Below, piece by piece: positions 1 to 7,521 of a stretch of 64,000 nucleotides of DNA (positions within the stretch are counted from its first letter, which is position 1; each line of letters starts with the position of its first letter). Below the pieces are notes generated by a model. It saw nothing but the letters and a program-made list of their open reading frames with translations, searched no databases and had not been told where the DNA came from. The translations under genes and the position numbers were made by a program. The stretch is from Rhodococcus sp. 105337 (GTDB lineage: Bacteria; Actinomycetota; Actinomycetes; Mycobacteriales; Mycobacteriaceae), in the NCBI RefSeq assembly GCF_012844225.1, contig NZ_JABAGQ010000002.1, positions 490,783-554,782 of the forward strand. The letters run 5' to 3'.

Positions 1-1
1 G

Positions 2-517
2 CCCGGCGATCTGGACTGCTACGACACCGTCGTCGTGGGCGACCGGCTGCACCCGGACCTGGTCGCCAAGAACGCGGCACAGTTCTATTCCGTGGCCGAA
101 CGTGGTGGCACCGTGGTCGCGCTCGGTGAAAGCGGCGCCCACACGTGGCTTCCCGGTGTGACGTGGGAACCGCGACCCACGAACTTCTGGTGGTGGCTGA
201 CCAAAGAGGATCCGATGATCCGGACCCGCAGTCACGACCACGAGTCCTGGCAGTACCTCACGACCAAAGCCGTCATCTGGCATCACCACGGCATCTACAA
301 CACCGACGCCGACGTGGTGCCCCTGCTGGTGTCGGAAGAGCCTGACTCCGAAGGTGTTCCGCGTGACGCGGGCATGATGCTGTACGAGGACACCGTCACC
401 ACTCCCGGCCGGATCATCGCGACCACGCTGGACCCGATGTACCACCACGGCAGCAATTTCATGCCGGGCGCGACCCGCTTCCTGTACGCGTTGCTGCGCT
501 GGGTCGACAACACCTGA
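2..517 (+). CDS. Unknown protein, 5' end outside window
   Basis: The frame is open from the first bases of the window, so the N-terminus is missing; about 171 codons remain, ending in TGA. I do not recognise the family. The visible start (LDCYDTVVVGDRLHPDL, then a glycine-rich turn at VERGG-like AERGGTVVALGES) looks like the edge of a Rossmann-type or glutamine-amidotransferase-like fold. A tryptophan run (NFWWWL) and a histidine-rich stretch (VIWHHHGIYN) follow. No signal peptide or membrane segment is seen. It converges on the DUF4287 gene, 18 bases away. Coding is supported by codon-position GC bias and by the absence of a better frame; the function is open. Confidence 0.55.
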   Translation, partial: PGDLDCYDTVVVGDRLHPDLVAKNAAQFYSVAERGGTVVALGESGAHTWLPGVTWEPRPTNFWWWLTKEDPMIRTRSHDHESWQYLTTKAVIWHHHGIYNTDADVVPLLVSEEPDSEGVPRDAGMMLYEDTVTTPGRIIATTLDPMYHHGSNFMPGATRFLYALLRWVDNT

Positions 518-535
518 ACGGGGTCACCGGCGAGT

Positions 536-748
536 TCAGGTCGCGGCGTCTTCTTTCCGGGTATGCGCCACAAGAGCGTTGGCGTGGCCGTGACCGAGAC
601 CGTGTTCGGCCTTCAGCCAATTCACCAACTCGGAGTGTTTGCTCAGATCCGACGCGCGGATGAGTTCTTTCCACTCCGCGATCGGCCGGCCGTACTTCTT
701 CTCGATCGACGGAAAGTACGACTCCGGACCCTGCACCTTCTCACCCAT
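536..748 (-). CDS. DUF4287 family small protein
   Basis: This 70-residue cytosolic protein has the DUF4287 signature: a short N-terminus, then SIEKKYGRPIAEWKELI, followed by a helical region with a lysine-rich dipeptide and a glycine/histidine turn (GLGHGHANALVAH). The length matches stand-alone DUF4287 proteins. The family is often found joined to DUF5655; here a separate DUF5655 protein lies 6 kb away at 7101-7457. The biochemical role is not known. It is convergent with the partial gene to the left and runs in the same direction as the membrane-protein gene upstream. Confidence 0.8.
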   Translation of the reverse strand: MGEKVQGPESYFPSIEKKYGRPIAEWKELIRASDLSKHSELVNWLKAEHGLGHGHANALVAHTRKEDAAT

Positions 749-788
749 GTCCGAAAGCTAGCAGTCCGGTCGGACACCCACGTGGTGT

Positions 789-1214
789 TCACTCACCTGC
801 GGTGCGGGACCGGTTGCGGAGCAGGCGTCTCCGGACCAGCAGAGTGAGGAACGCGACCACGGACAAACCCGCCGTCATTCCGAGCACCAGCAGGGCCAGC
901 CCCACGACCCACAGTCCACTGGTGTCGTCGGACGACGCGTCCAGTGCCCACATCACCGCGAAGGCGCCCGTCGCAGTGAGGACCACTGCGGCAGCGCCGC
1001 CTCGTGAGCCACGGAGAGCCAGGCATCCGGCGACGACGACGGCCGCGACCGTCACCGCGCATGCGATCACCTGCACGGCCGAATAGGGTCCCTCCACGCT
1101 GCCGTCGGGCAGTTCGCGGTAGCCGGTCTCCCAGCCGAGCCACGCGAACCAGGACAACGCCGAGGCCACGGCCACCGCGATCAGGACCGGAGCCGTGCGT
1201 GAGAAACGGGACAT
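789..1214 (-). CDS. Small four-helix membrane protein, unknown
   Basis: The 141-residue product has about four hydrophobic segments (residues 8-27, 45-66, 72-92 and 99-125) and a basic C-terminal tail (RRRLLRNRSR). The short loop after helix 1 holds the sequence ELPDGSVEGPYS. This pattern resembles small actinobacterial integral membrane proteins without an assigned function. I find no catalytic motif. The ATG start follows a weak purine-rich leader. The gene stands alone on the minus strand, separated from the transporter operon by a perfect 17-bp hairpin at 1241-1285. Confidence 0.7.
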   Translation of the reverse strand: MSRFSRTAPVLIAVAVASALSWFAWLGWETGYRELPDGSVEGPYSAVQVIACAVTVAAVVVAGCLALRGSRGGAAAVVLTATGAFAVMWALDASSDDTSGLWVVGLALLVLGMTAGLSVVAFLTLLVRRRLLRNRSRTAGE

Positions 1215-1240
1215 GAGTGCACCGTACGGGTCGCGCGCTA

Positions 1241-1285
1241 CATGAGCGTGCCCGCCACCGACGAAGGATGGCGGGCACGCTCATG
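1241..1285. terminator. Hairpin at end of ABC-transporter operon
   Basis: A perfect 17-bp inverted repeat (1241-1257 with 1269-1285) encloses an 11-base loop. It lies just beyond the stop codon of the 1303-1809 gene, so it most likely ends the minus-strand transporter operon. There is no clear T-run on either side, so it may act mainly as an mRNA-stabilising or weak intrinsic terminator. Confidence 0.6.
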
Positions 1286-1302
1286 CTTGGTTACGTGTGT
1301 GG

Positions 1303-1809
1303 TTACCCGACGATGTCGTAGACCTCGTCCGCCGGCGCGGAGAGCAGTCGGTCTGCCATCTCCTGCTTGAGCACCGTGAGCCGTTCGTCCTCGGCCTCGG
1401 TGCGGTCAGCCTTGCGGCCGAGGGAGATGAACTCGTCGGTGACGAACCCTTCACGGATCTCGAGCCTGACGGTCTTTCCCCGGTAGGTGAGTTCGAATAC
1501 GTACCGCTCGAGGGTCGCTCCGCGCTCGGGACGTTCGAGTGCCGGGTCCACGGTGAAGCGGCCCTCGGTGACGCCACGGGTGACGACCTCGAACGTGTCG
1601 CGCACTCCGGGACCGCGGTGTGCGGTGACGGCCGAGATCTCGCGGCGCTCGGCCGGTGCATCAGGGCTCAGAACCGGCAGGGCACGCTCGAGTACCTTGA
1701 CGGCGTGCGCGACGCCACCGGGAAAACCCGGGCCGTGGTATTTCATGATGTCGTCGACACCGAAACCGATGACGGTTCCGTTGTCGATGACCTCGAGCAC
1801 TGCAGACAT
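1303..1809 (-). CDS. Unknown protein, last gene of the importer operon (possible FmdE-like)
   Basis: The 168-residue protein has no signal peptide. Near its N-terminus it reads GVDDIMKYHGPGFPGGVAHA, which resembles the start of FmdE-type domains (FHGHxCPGxxxG) with the usual cysteine replaced by phenylalanine; this link is only visual. The middle has a charged beta-rich section (VTAHRGPGVRDTFE) and the C-terminus a helical segment rich in acidic and basic residues. An excellent Shine-Dalgarno (CAGGAGG) precedes the ATG. It begins 39 bases after the stop of the upstream ATPase and shares its direction, so it is probably co-transcribed with the importer and may handle the imported metal or ligand. 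The assignment of function is speculative. Confidence 0.7.
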   Translation of the reverse strand: MSAVLEVIDNGTVIGFGVDDIMKYHGPGFPGGVAHAVKVLERALPVLSPDAPAERREISAVTAHRGPGVRDTFEVVTRGVTEGRFTVDPALERPERGATLERYVFELTYRGKTVRLEIREGFVTDEFISLGRKADRTEAEDERLTVLKQEMADRLLSAPADEVYDIVG

Positions 1810-1848
1810 GGTCGATCCTCCTGTGTTGACACTGTTTTCGATGTTCGG

Positions 1849-2610
1849 TCAGCGGGCGCCGGACGCCGCGGCGACGAGTGCTGCGGTGTAGGCATGTCGG
1901 GGACGGGCGAGAACCTCGCTCGCGCGGCCGGTCTCGACGACACGGCCGCCCTGCATGACGACGATGTTCTCGCAGCTACGTTCGGCGAGCGCGAGATCGT
2001 GTGTGATGTGCACGACGGCGAGACCGGTGCCGGCGGCGAGTTCGGCCATCAGGTCCACGATCCCGATGCGTAACGACGCGTCGAGGCCGCTGGTCGGTTC
2101 ATCGGCGAGCAGGAGGCGCGGGCGCGTCACCAGTGCCCGCGCGAAGGCCACGCGTTGTCGCTGGCCGCCGGACAGTTCATGAGGGAAACGGTCCAGATAA
2201 CGGGTCGTCGGGGTGAGGTGCACGGCGTCGAGAGCGGCGACTGCCGCTTCTCGTCGCTCGGTCCGGTCACCGAGTCCGTGGATCACCATGGGTTCGGCGA
2301 CGATGTCCCGGACCCGCAATCCGGGTGGCAGCGACGCGTACGGGTCCTGGAAGACCATGTGCATGTCGCGGCGCACCTGTCGCCGTTGCCGTCCGCGAGC
2401 AGTCGTCACGTCGGTACCGTCGAAGACGATGCTGCCGGCGGTCGGAGTGACCAGTCCGGCGATCGCCCGCGCAACCGTGGACTTCCCGGCGCCGGAACCG
2501 CCCACCAGGGCGACGGATTCGCCCGCCGCGACCCGCAGGGACACATCGGATACGGCGGGGACACCGTCGAACACCACGGACAGTGACCGGATGTCGAGCA
2601 GCGGGCTCAC
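1849..2610 (-). CDS. ABC transporter ATPase, Dpp/Opp/Nik type (second ATPase)
   Basis: The 253-residue cytosolic ATPase energises import through the two permeases encoded upstream. It shows Walker A GGSGAGKST (about residues 37-45), Q-loop in MVFQDPYASL, signature LSGGQRQRV, Walker B LLLADEPTSGLD and the switch histidine in VVHITHDLAL. The DPYASLPP segment and the order of genes are typical of DppF/NikE-like subunits. Its GTG start overlaps the TGA of the fused permease-ATPase gene (GTGA), indicating translational coupling. The C-terminus is slightly shorter than in peptide transporters, which usually carry a longer Fe-S or oligopeptide tail. The substrate cannot be read from the ATPase itself. 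Confidence 0.93.
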   Translation of the reverse strand: MSPLLDIRSLSVVFDGVPAVSDVSLRVAAGESVALVGGSGAGKSTVARAIAGLVTPTAGSIVFDGTDVTTARGRQRRQVRRDMHMVFQDPYASLPPGLRVRDIVAEPMVIHGLGDRTERREAAVAALDAVHLTPTTRYLDRFPHELSGGQRQRVAFARALVTRPRLLLADEPTSGLDASLRIGIVDLMAELAAGTGLAVVHITHDLALAERSCENIVVMQGGRVVETGRASEVLARPRHAYTAALVAAASGAR

Positions 2611-4298
2611 CGTGCGGCCTCGAGCAGCGCGGGGCGGAGCCGGGGAGCGGATTCGACGAGGTGCCGGGTGTAGGGATGTTCGGGTGCTCCCGTGATCTGC
2701 GAGACCGGGCCGATCTCCACCAGGTCTCCGTCCTTCATCACGGCGATGCGGTCGGCGATCCGCTCGATGACCGGGAGGTTGTGGGTGACCACCAGTAGCG
2801 CCAGCGAGTGCCGGGTCCGCAGGTCGTCGAGCAGTGCGAGCACTTCGGCTTCGCGGAGCACGTCGAGGCCGCTGGTGGGCTCGTCGGCGATGAGAACGTC
2901 CGGATCGTTCGCCAATGCCATCGCGATGACGACACGCTGGCGCATGCCCCCGGACAGTTGATGCGGGTAGGCGTCGGCCCGATCGGCACCGAGACCCACC
3001 TGGGCCAGCAAGTCGAGCGAGCGTGCCCGCGCGTCGGCGCGGCTGCAGGAACGGTGTGCCCTGACGGCTTCATCCAGTTGAGAGCCGATGGTCATCACCG
3101 GGTTCAGGGCGCTCAGCGCCTCCTGCGGAACGAGACCGATTCGGTTGCCGCGCATGGCGCGCAATTCCGCGGGCGTCATGGCCGCGACGTCCCGGCCGGA
3201 CACCAGCACGCGCCCGGACACGATGTGTGCCGCGGGCGGCAGCAAACCCACCGCGGCGGCAGCGACGGTGGACTTCCCGCTGCCGGATTCGCCGACCAGG
3301 CCGAGCAGTTCGCCGGGTGCGATCGAGAACGACACGGCGGTGGCGCCGCGTCCGTCCGCGCCGTAGCGGACGGTGAGGTTGTCGACGACCAGGGGGTGCT
3401 GCACGTCGTCGGCGACGGTCTCGGGGGTCGCCGCGCGGAGACGCGATCGGCGAGAGGCTTTGCGCGGTAGAAGGATCGGCCGTGCCCGCTCTTCGATGGC
3501 ATTGCCGAGCAACGCGAACCCGAGCACCGTGACCGCGATCGCGATGCCGGGCGGCAGGACCCACCACAGCCACGCATCGGTCAGGAACGCGTTGCGGGAG
3601 TGGGCCATCGACAGCATCGACCCCCAACTGGCCGCCGAGATGTCGCCGAGCCCGAGGAACGACAGTGAGGCTTCGAGCAGGATCGCCGTCTTGACGGCGA
3701 GGACGAACTGCGGAACGACGAGCGGGACCACCGCGGGTGTGATGTGGCGGCGGAGCACATAGCCCGCGCTCGCGCCCATCGCTCGCTGGGCCTGGATGTG
3801 ATCGCGCTCGCGCAGGGTGAGGACCTGTGCGCGTAGTTCACGGGCCATGCCGGCCCAGAGAACGGCGGAGATGACCATGATCTGGGTGCGCAGTCCCGGA
3901 CCGGCGAACACGCCGATCACGATCGTCAGTGGCAGTACCGGGAGGGACAGCACGACATCCACGGCGCGCATGAGAACGGTGTCGAGGACGCCGCGCGCGT
4001 AACCGGCGACGACACCGACGAGTGTGCCGATCGCGGTGGCGACGGTTGCGGCGACGACACCGACGAACAGGGAGACACGAGCGCCGTGAAGCAGCATCGA
4101 CAGCAGGTCGTGCCCGACGTCGTCGGCGCCGAGCCAGTGCTGCCAGGACGGCGACGCGAACGGCCGTGTCGCGCGCTCCGCCGGGTCGAAGGGGGAGAGC
4201 CACGGTGCGGCCAGCGCGCACAGCAGCAGGATTCCGAGGATTACCGTGCCGGCCGTTGCGAGTCGCTGCGACCGTGTCTTCGTGCCGATGATGCTCAC
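2607..4298 (-). CDS. Fused ABC permease-ATPase (DppC-DppD type)
   Basis: One 563-residue polypeptide joins an inner-membrane permease to its ATPase. Residues 1-275 are a DppC/NikC-like permease: N-terminal helix, short periplasmic segment ending HWLGADDVGHDLL, then five helices with the EAA-loop sequence RAMGASAGYVLRRHI. A basic linker (275-300) leads to an ABC domain with Walker A GESGSGKST (336-344), signature LSGGM (448-452) and Walker B DVLIADEPTSGLD (467-479). Such permease-ATPase fusions are known in actinobacteria. The GTG start overlaps the stop of the DppB-like gene by four bases. A longer reading frame upstream to 5579 is only the antisense-like shadow over the neighbouring gene and was not used. 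Confidence 0.92.
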   Translation of the reverse strand: MSIIGTKTRSQRLATAGTVILGILLLCALAAPWLSPFDPAERATRPFASPSWQHWLGADDVGHDLLSMLLHGARVSLFVGVVAATVATAIGTLVGVVAGYARGVLDTVLMRAVDVVLSLPVLPLTIVIGVFAGPGLRTQIMVISAVLWAGMARELRAQVLTLRERDHIQAQRAMGASAGYVLRRHITPAVVPLVVPQFVLAVKTAILLEASLSFLGLGDISAASWGSMLSMAHSRNAFLTDAWLWWVLPPGIAIAVTVLGFALLGNAIEERARPILLPRKASRRSRLRAATPETVADDVQHPLVVDNLTVRYGADGRGATAVSFSIAPGELLGLVGESGSGKSTVAAAAVGLLPPAAHIVSGRVLVSGRDVAAMTPAELRAMRGNRIGLVPQEALSALNPVMTIGSQLDEAVRAHRSCSRADARARSLDLLAQVGLGADRADAYPHQLSGGMRQRVVIAMALANDPDVLIADEPTSGLDVLREAEVLALLDDLRTRHSLALLVVTHNLPVIERIADRIAVMKDGDLVEIGPVSQITGAPEHPYTRHLVESAPRLRPALLEAAR

Positions 4299-5290
4299 AC
4301 GGTCACCTCTTCGTGAATCGTGGCGGAGGTCCGGTCGCGACGGACCCGGGGATCGAGCAGGGGATACGTGAGGTCGGCGACGATGTTCGCGGCGACGATG
4401 CCGACCGTGGCGAGCAGGAATGCGCCCTGGAGCAGGGGATAGTCCCGCGCGGTGACCGCGTCGAAGGTGAGTTTGCCTAGACCGGGATACGCGAAGACGG
4501 ATTCGACGACGACCGCACCGGACAGCAGGACGCCCACGGTGAGCGTGAGGGTGGTGTAGACGGGCAGCAACGCGTTGCGCAGGGCGTGTCCGACCGCGAC
4601 GCGGAACTCGCTCGCCCCTTTCGCGCGGGCGAGACGTACGAACGGCTCGTCGAGGACCCCGACCATCGACGCCCGGGTCATGAGGAAGAACCCGCCGATA
4701 CCGGCGATCGTGAGCGTGGCGACGGGAAGCGCCATGCGTGAGGCGACTTCGAGCAACCATTCCCCGCCGGTGGAGGTGATGGCCGCTGCCCCGTAGGACG
4801 GGAACCAGCCGAGGGTCACGGAGAACACCGCGATGAGGATCATTCCGATGAAGAAACCGGGCATCGAATCGAGAACGAGAATGCCGACGACGGTTCCGGT
4901 TTCCTTGCCGGTGCCGCGGCGCCAGGCCGCCCATGCACCGAGCAGGGTGCCGATGAGGAACGCCAGGAGGGTGCCGATACCGACCAGCGCGACCGTCCAG
5001 GGCAGCTTGTCCCACAGAACGTCGACCACGGGCCGGTTGTGCTGCACGGAGATTCCGAGATCTCCGTGCAGCAGACCGGACCAGAAGGAGAGGTACTGCT
5101 CGAGGATCGGCCGGTCGAGCCCGTACTCGGCGCGCATCTGCGCGATGTATCTCGGATCGAGGGCCTGCTGGTCGCCTCCGTAGAGGTATTCGACGGGATC
5201 GCCGGGCGCCAAGTAGGGCAACGCGAAGTTCAGCGTTACCGCCGCCCACAATACGAGGGCATATTGCCCCGCTCGCCGCACGACGGTCAT
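4295..5290 (-). CDS. ABC transporter permease, DppB/NikB type
   Basis: This 331-residue integral membrane protein has the DppB topology: a helix at residues 10-27, an extracytoplasmic region with LAPGDPVEYLYGG and YGLDRPILEQYLSFW, then five helices. The EAA motif appears as RLARAKGASEFRVAVGHALRNALLP, where it docks on the ATPase. It pairs with the permease half of the next gene to make the channel. It starts three bases after the stop of the substrate-binding lipoprotein gene and overlaps the following gene by four bases, so the set is one operon. Confidence 0.93.
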   Translation of the reverse strand: MTVVRRAGQYALVLWAAVTLNFALPYLAPGDPVEYLYGGDQQALDPRYIAQMRAEYGLDRPILEQYLSFWSGLLHGDLGISVQHNRPVVDVLWDKLPWTVALVGIGTLLAFLIGTLLGAWAAWRRGTGKETGTVVGILVLDSMPGFFIGMILIAVFSVTLGWFPSYGAAAITSTGGEWLLEVASRMALPVATLTIAGIGGFFLMTRASMVGVLDEPFVRLARAKGASEFRVAVGHALRNALLPVYTTLTLTVGVLLSGAVVVESVFAYPGLGKLTFDAVTARDYPLLQGAFLLATVGIVAANIVADLTYPLLDPRVRRDRTSATIHEEVTV

Positions 5291-5293
5291 GGG

Positions 5294-6937
5294 TCAGTCC
5301 TGCGGTGCTTCTGCGTTGGCCGCCTCGACGACGTCCGCGGGCAGGAACGACCACTTGTGGACGATGCCGTAACCCGGGGTTTCGATCCATCCGCCGAACG
5401 TGTCGGCGCGGAAGGCCCAGTACTCGTCCGGGTAGTACAGGGCGATGGCGGTCGGCTGGCGGTTGAACAGCTTCTGCATGTCCTGCATGGCGGCGATGCG
5501 CGCGTCGTTGGTCTCGGTGGCCTTCCACGCGTCGTACAGGGCGTCGAACTCGGGGTAGGCGATGTCCGGGTGCTTCCACAGGTTGCCTGAGCGGTGCGAC
5601 ATGATGAACTGCGTCGAATCCGCCACGGCGTGTGGGCTGTTGGTGGTGACCATCATGTCGTAGGTCTTCTTGGACGACGCGTCGGAGAACGATCCGGAGT
5701 CGAGCGGGCTGACGGTGACGGCGATGCCGACCTCGGCGAAGTCCTCGACGAGCAGTTCGGCGGCGCGGACCTGCGGTGCGTTACCACCGTTGACGATCAT
5801 GTCGAAGGTGGCCGGCTCGCCGGCGGGGCTCTCGCGGGTGCCGTCGCCGTCACGGTCGGTCCAGCCGAGCTCGTCGAGCATCGAGGTGGCCTGCGCGGCG
5901 TCGTACGGGGTCGACGCGTCGGGATCGGCGAACGGCGCGTCCGGATGGACGTAGCCCTGTGTGCCGGGACGGCCCTGACCGAGGCCGACGACCTCGAGCA
6001 GCTGGTCGCGATCGACCGCGAGGTTCAGTGCCGCGCGGAAGTCGGCCTGGGCGAACGGTTCCCGAGTGAAGTTCAGCTTCAGTTCGGGGTAGCTCAGCGG
6101 CGCGACGGTGATCACGCCGATGTCGTTCGAGGCGCTGAACCGGTCCACCAGTTCGGGTGTGAGCGCACGGTCGGCGGCGTCGATCTGCCCGGAGCCGAGT
6201 GCGGTGAACGCTGCGGCGTTGTCTTCGATCACCGGCATGACGAGTTCGTCGACCGTCGGGGTTCCGGCGAAGTAGTCCGCGTACGCCTCGAAGCGGTATC
6301 CGCTGGTGGGGCTGTAGTCGACGAGCACGAACGGGCCGGTGCCGATCGGAAGGTCCGTGACGGCTTTGGCCTCGGCAGGGTCGACCTTCGACCACACGTG
6401 CTCGGGGATGATCGGCAGGTCCGCGAGTGTGACGGGGCCCAGTTCGGGGCACGAGTAGTCGCACACGAAGCGAACCGAGTCCTCGTCCACGGCGTCGACC
6501 GTGGAGATGGACGGCGTGTCGTTGACGTGGTGGGTGTAGCGGCCGGTGGGGGCAGCGTGCATGTAGTGGAAGCTGAAGACGACATCGTCTGCCGTGAACG
6601 CCTCACCGTCGTGCCAGGTGACGTCGTCGCGGAGGTCGACCTCCCAGGTGGTCGCGTCGACCTGGCGGACGTCGGTGGCCAGCCACGGCTGGGGGTCGGC
6701 GACGTAGGGGGACGGCGACAGAAGCTTGTCGTAGATCAGCTCGGTCATCTGGTCCGTCTGGCCGGCGAAGATGTTGAGGGGCCCGGAGTCCTCGGAGGCG
6801 GCGATGGTGAGCGATCGGGCCGAGGACGGTCCCGGAGCCGACTCTGCCGCCGTGCTCGACCCGCCGCATGCTGCAACGAGAAGTGCCGGCGCAAGAACGA
6901 GGGGCAGGGCGTGAGAACGCCGGAGTGTGCGCGTCAA
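5294..6937 (-). CDS. Substrate-binding lipoprotein of Dpp/Nik-type ABC importer
   Basis: The 547-residue product is an SBP family 5 binding protein exported and lipid-anchored: a basic N-terminus, hydrophobic core and lipobox LVAAC with Cys24. The mature part has family hallmarks, including LATDVRQVDATTWEVDLRDD, a DDVVFSFHYM segment and the C-terminal PTAIALYYPDEYWAF block. Two such proteins with similar layout bind peptides, nickel chelates or opine metallophores; the substrate here is not evident from sequence. Translation must start at TTG 6937 since an in-frame stop lies just upstream, and the leader contains two IdeR-like boxes, suggesting iron-repressed expression and a metal-related cargo. 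Confidence 0.9.
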   Translation of the reverse strand: MTRTLRRSHALPLVLAPALLVAACGGSSTAAESAPGPSSARSLTIAASEDSGPLNIFAGQTDQMTELIYDKLLSPSPYVADPQPWLATDVRQVDATTWEVDLRDDVTWHDGEAFTADDVVFSFHYMHAAPTGRYTHHVNDTPSISTVDAVDEDSVRFVCDYSCPELGPVTLADLPIIPEHVWSKVDPAEAKAVTDLPIGTGPFVLVDYSPTSGYRFEAYADYFAGTPTVDELVMPVIEDNAAAFTALGSGQIDAADRALTPELVDRFSASNDIGVITVAPLSYPELKLNFTREPFAQADFRAALNLAVDRDQLLEVVGLGQGRPGTQGYVHPDAPFADPDASTPYDAAQATSMLDELGWTDRDGDGTRESPAGEPATFDMIVNGGNAPQVRAAELLVEDFAEVGIAVTVSPLDSGSFSDASSKKTYDMMVTTNSPHAVADSTQFIMSHRSGNLWKHPDIAYPEFDALYDAWKATETNDARIAAMQDMQKLFNRQPTAIALYYPDEYWAFRADTFGGWIETPGYGIVHKWSFLPADVVEAANAEAPQD

Positions 6938-6982
6938 CTGAGTTCACATTCTGCTGAAGGGAAGTACACGGCCCGCACCACC

Positions 6983-7021
6983 AGAGGTAAGGCAATCCTT
7001 AGTGCGGTAAGGCTACCTTAA
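6983..7021 (-). promoter_or_regulatory. Two tandem IdeR/DtxR-like iron boxes
   Basis: Two adjacent 19-bp sites lie 46-84 bases before the importer start. Against the consensus TTAGGTTAGGCTAACCTAA, the segment 6983-7001 matches at 13 positions and 7003-7021 at 14 positions. Both contain GGTAAGGC and a CCTTA half. Paired boxes binding two dimers are known for IdeR targets in mycobacteria. With iron loaded, IdeR would block the promoter of the importer operon. The call rests on pattern matching; no other iron box was seen in the window. Confidence 0.7.
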
Positions 7022-7042
7022 TCCAGATCCGGGCATAAAAGG

Positions 7043-7072
7043 CAACCGCCCCCTCGTGTGAGGGGGCGGTTG
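7043..7072 (-). terminator. Intrinsic terminator of the DUF5655 gene
   Basis: A perfect 13-bp GC-rich stem (7043-7055 with 7060-7072) with a four-base loop is followed on the minus strand by CCTTTTAT. It lies downstream of the gene at 7101-7457 and insulates it from the iron-box promoter. Confidence 0.85.
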
Positions 7073-7100
7073 TGTTGTCTCCGGAGAACGGACGGTTCGG

Positions 7101-7457
7101 CTACGGGCCGGGCTCCGCAGCCGTGTCGTAGGCCTCGCGCAGGAGTTCGGCCAGATGGTCGTCGAACCCGGCGGCGTCCGCGAGACTCAAACGGTGGGTG
7201 GTGATCGGGCCGGTCGGGAACGCCTCACGGAGAGCCGCGTGGTGCACCCGCCGCGGAAGATCGAGGGCGACTTCGAGCTTGGAGGCGTACACGAATGCGG
7301 CAGCGAATGTGCGGCCGCGGGACCACGAGATCTCCGACGCGTGCACGCGCTCCTCGATGTCGTCACCGAGGTCGAGAACCATCGTGCGGAATCGCAGGAA
7401 CGCCTCGATTGCGGCCGGGTCCTTGTCCGCCAGGTAGTCCTCGACCGTGGCGTACAT
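7101..7457 (-). CDS. DUF5655 family protein
   Basis: The 118-residue protein starts MYATVEDYLADKD and continues with IEAFLRFRTMVLDLG, EERVHASEISWSRGRTFAAAF and SKLEVALDLPRRV, the pattern of DUF5655 proteins that usually describe a small alpha/beta fold with an invariant tryptophan. The role is unknown. I chose ATG 7457 because GAGGAG sits seven bases before it and the family begins here; the open frame continues upstream without similarity. It is in tail-to-head order with the SURF1 gene. Confidence 0.8.
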   Translation of the reverse strand: MYATVEDYLADKDPAAIEAFLRFRTMVLDLGDDIEERVHASEISWSRGRTFAAAFVYASKLEVALDLPRRVHHAALREAFPTGPITTHRLSLADAAGFDDHLAELLREAYDTAAEPGP

Positions 7458-7521
7458 CAGGGCTCCTCGGAAAGTCGGTCGGCGGAAATGCGGTCGGCAG
7501 ACGTGCGGTCGGCCCAGCCTG

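Noticed and set aside
2607..5579. Single 990-codon minus-strand frame
   Set aside because: Only the last 563 residues have ABC domains; upstream codons overlap the DppB-like gene in another frame. GTG 4298 with a four-base overlap is the real start.
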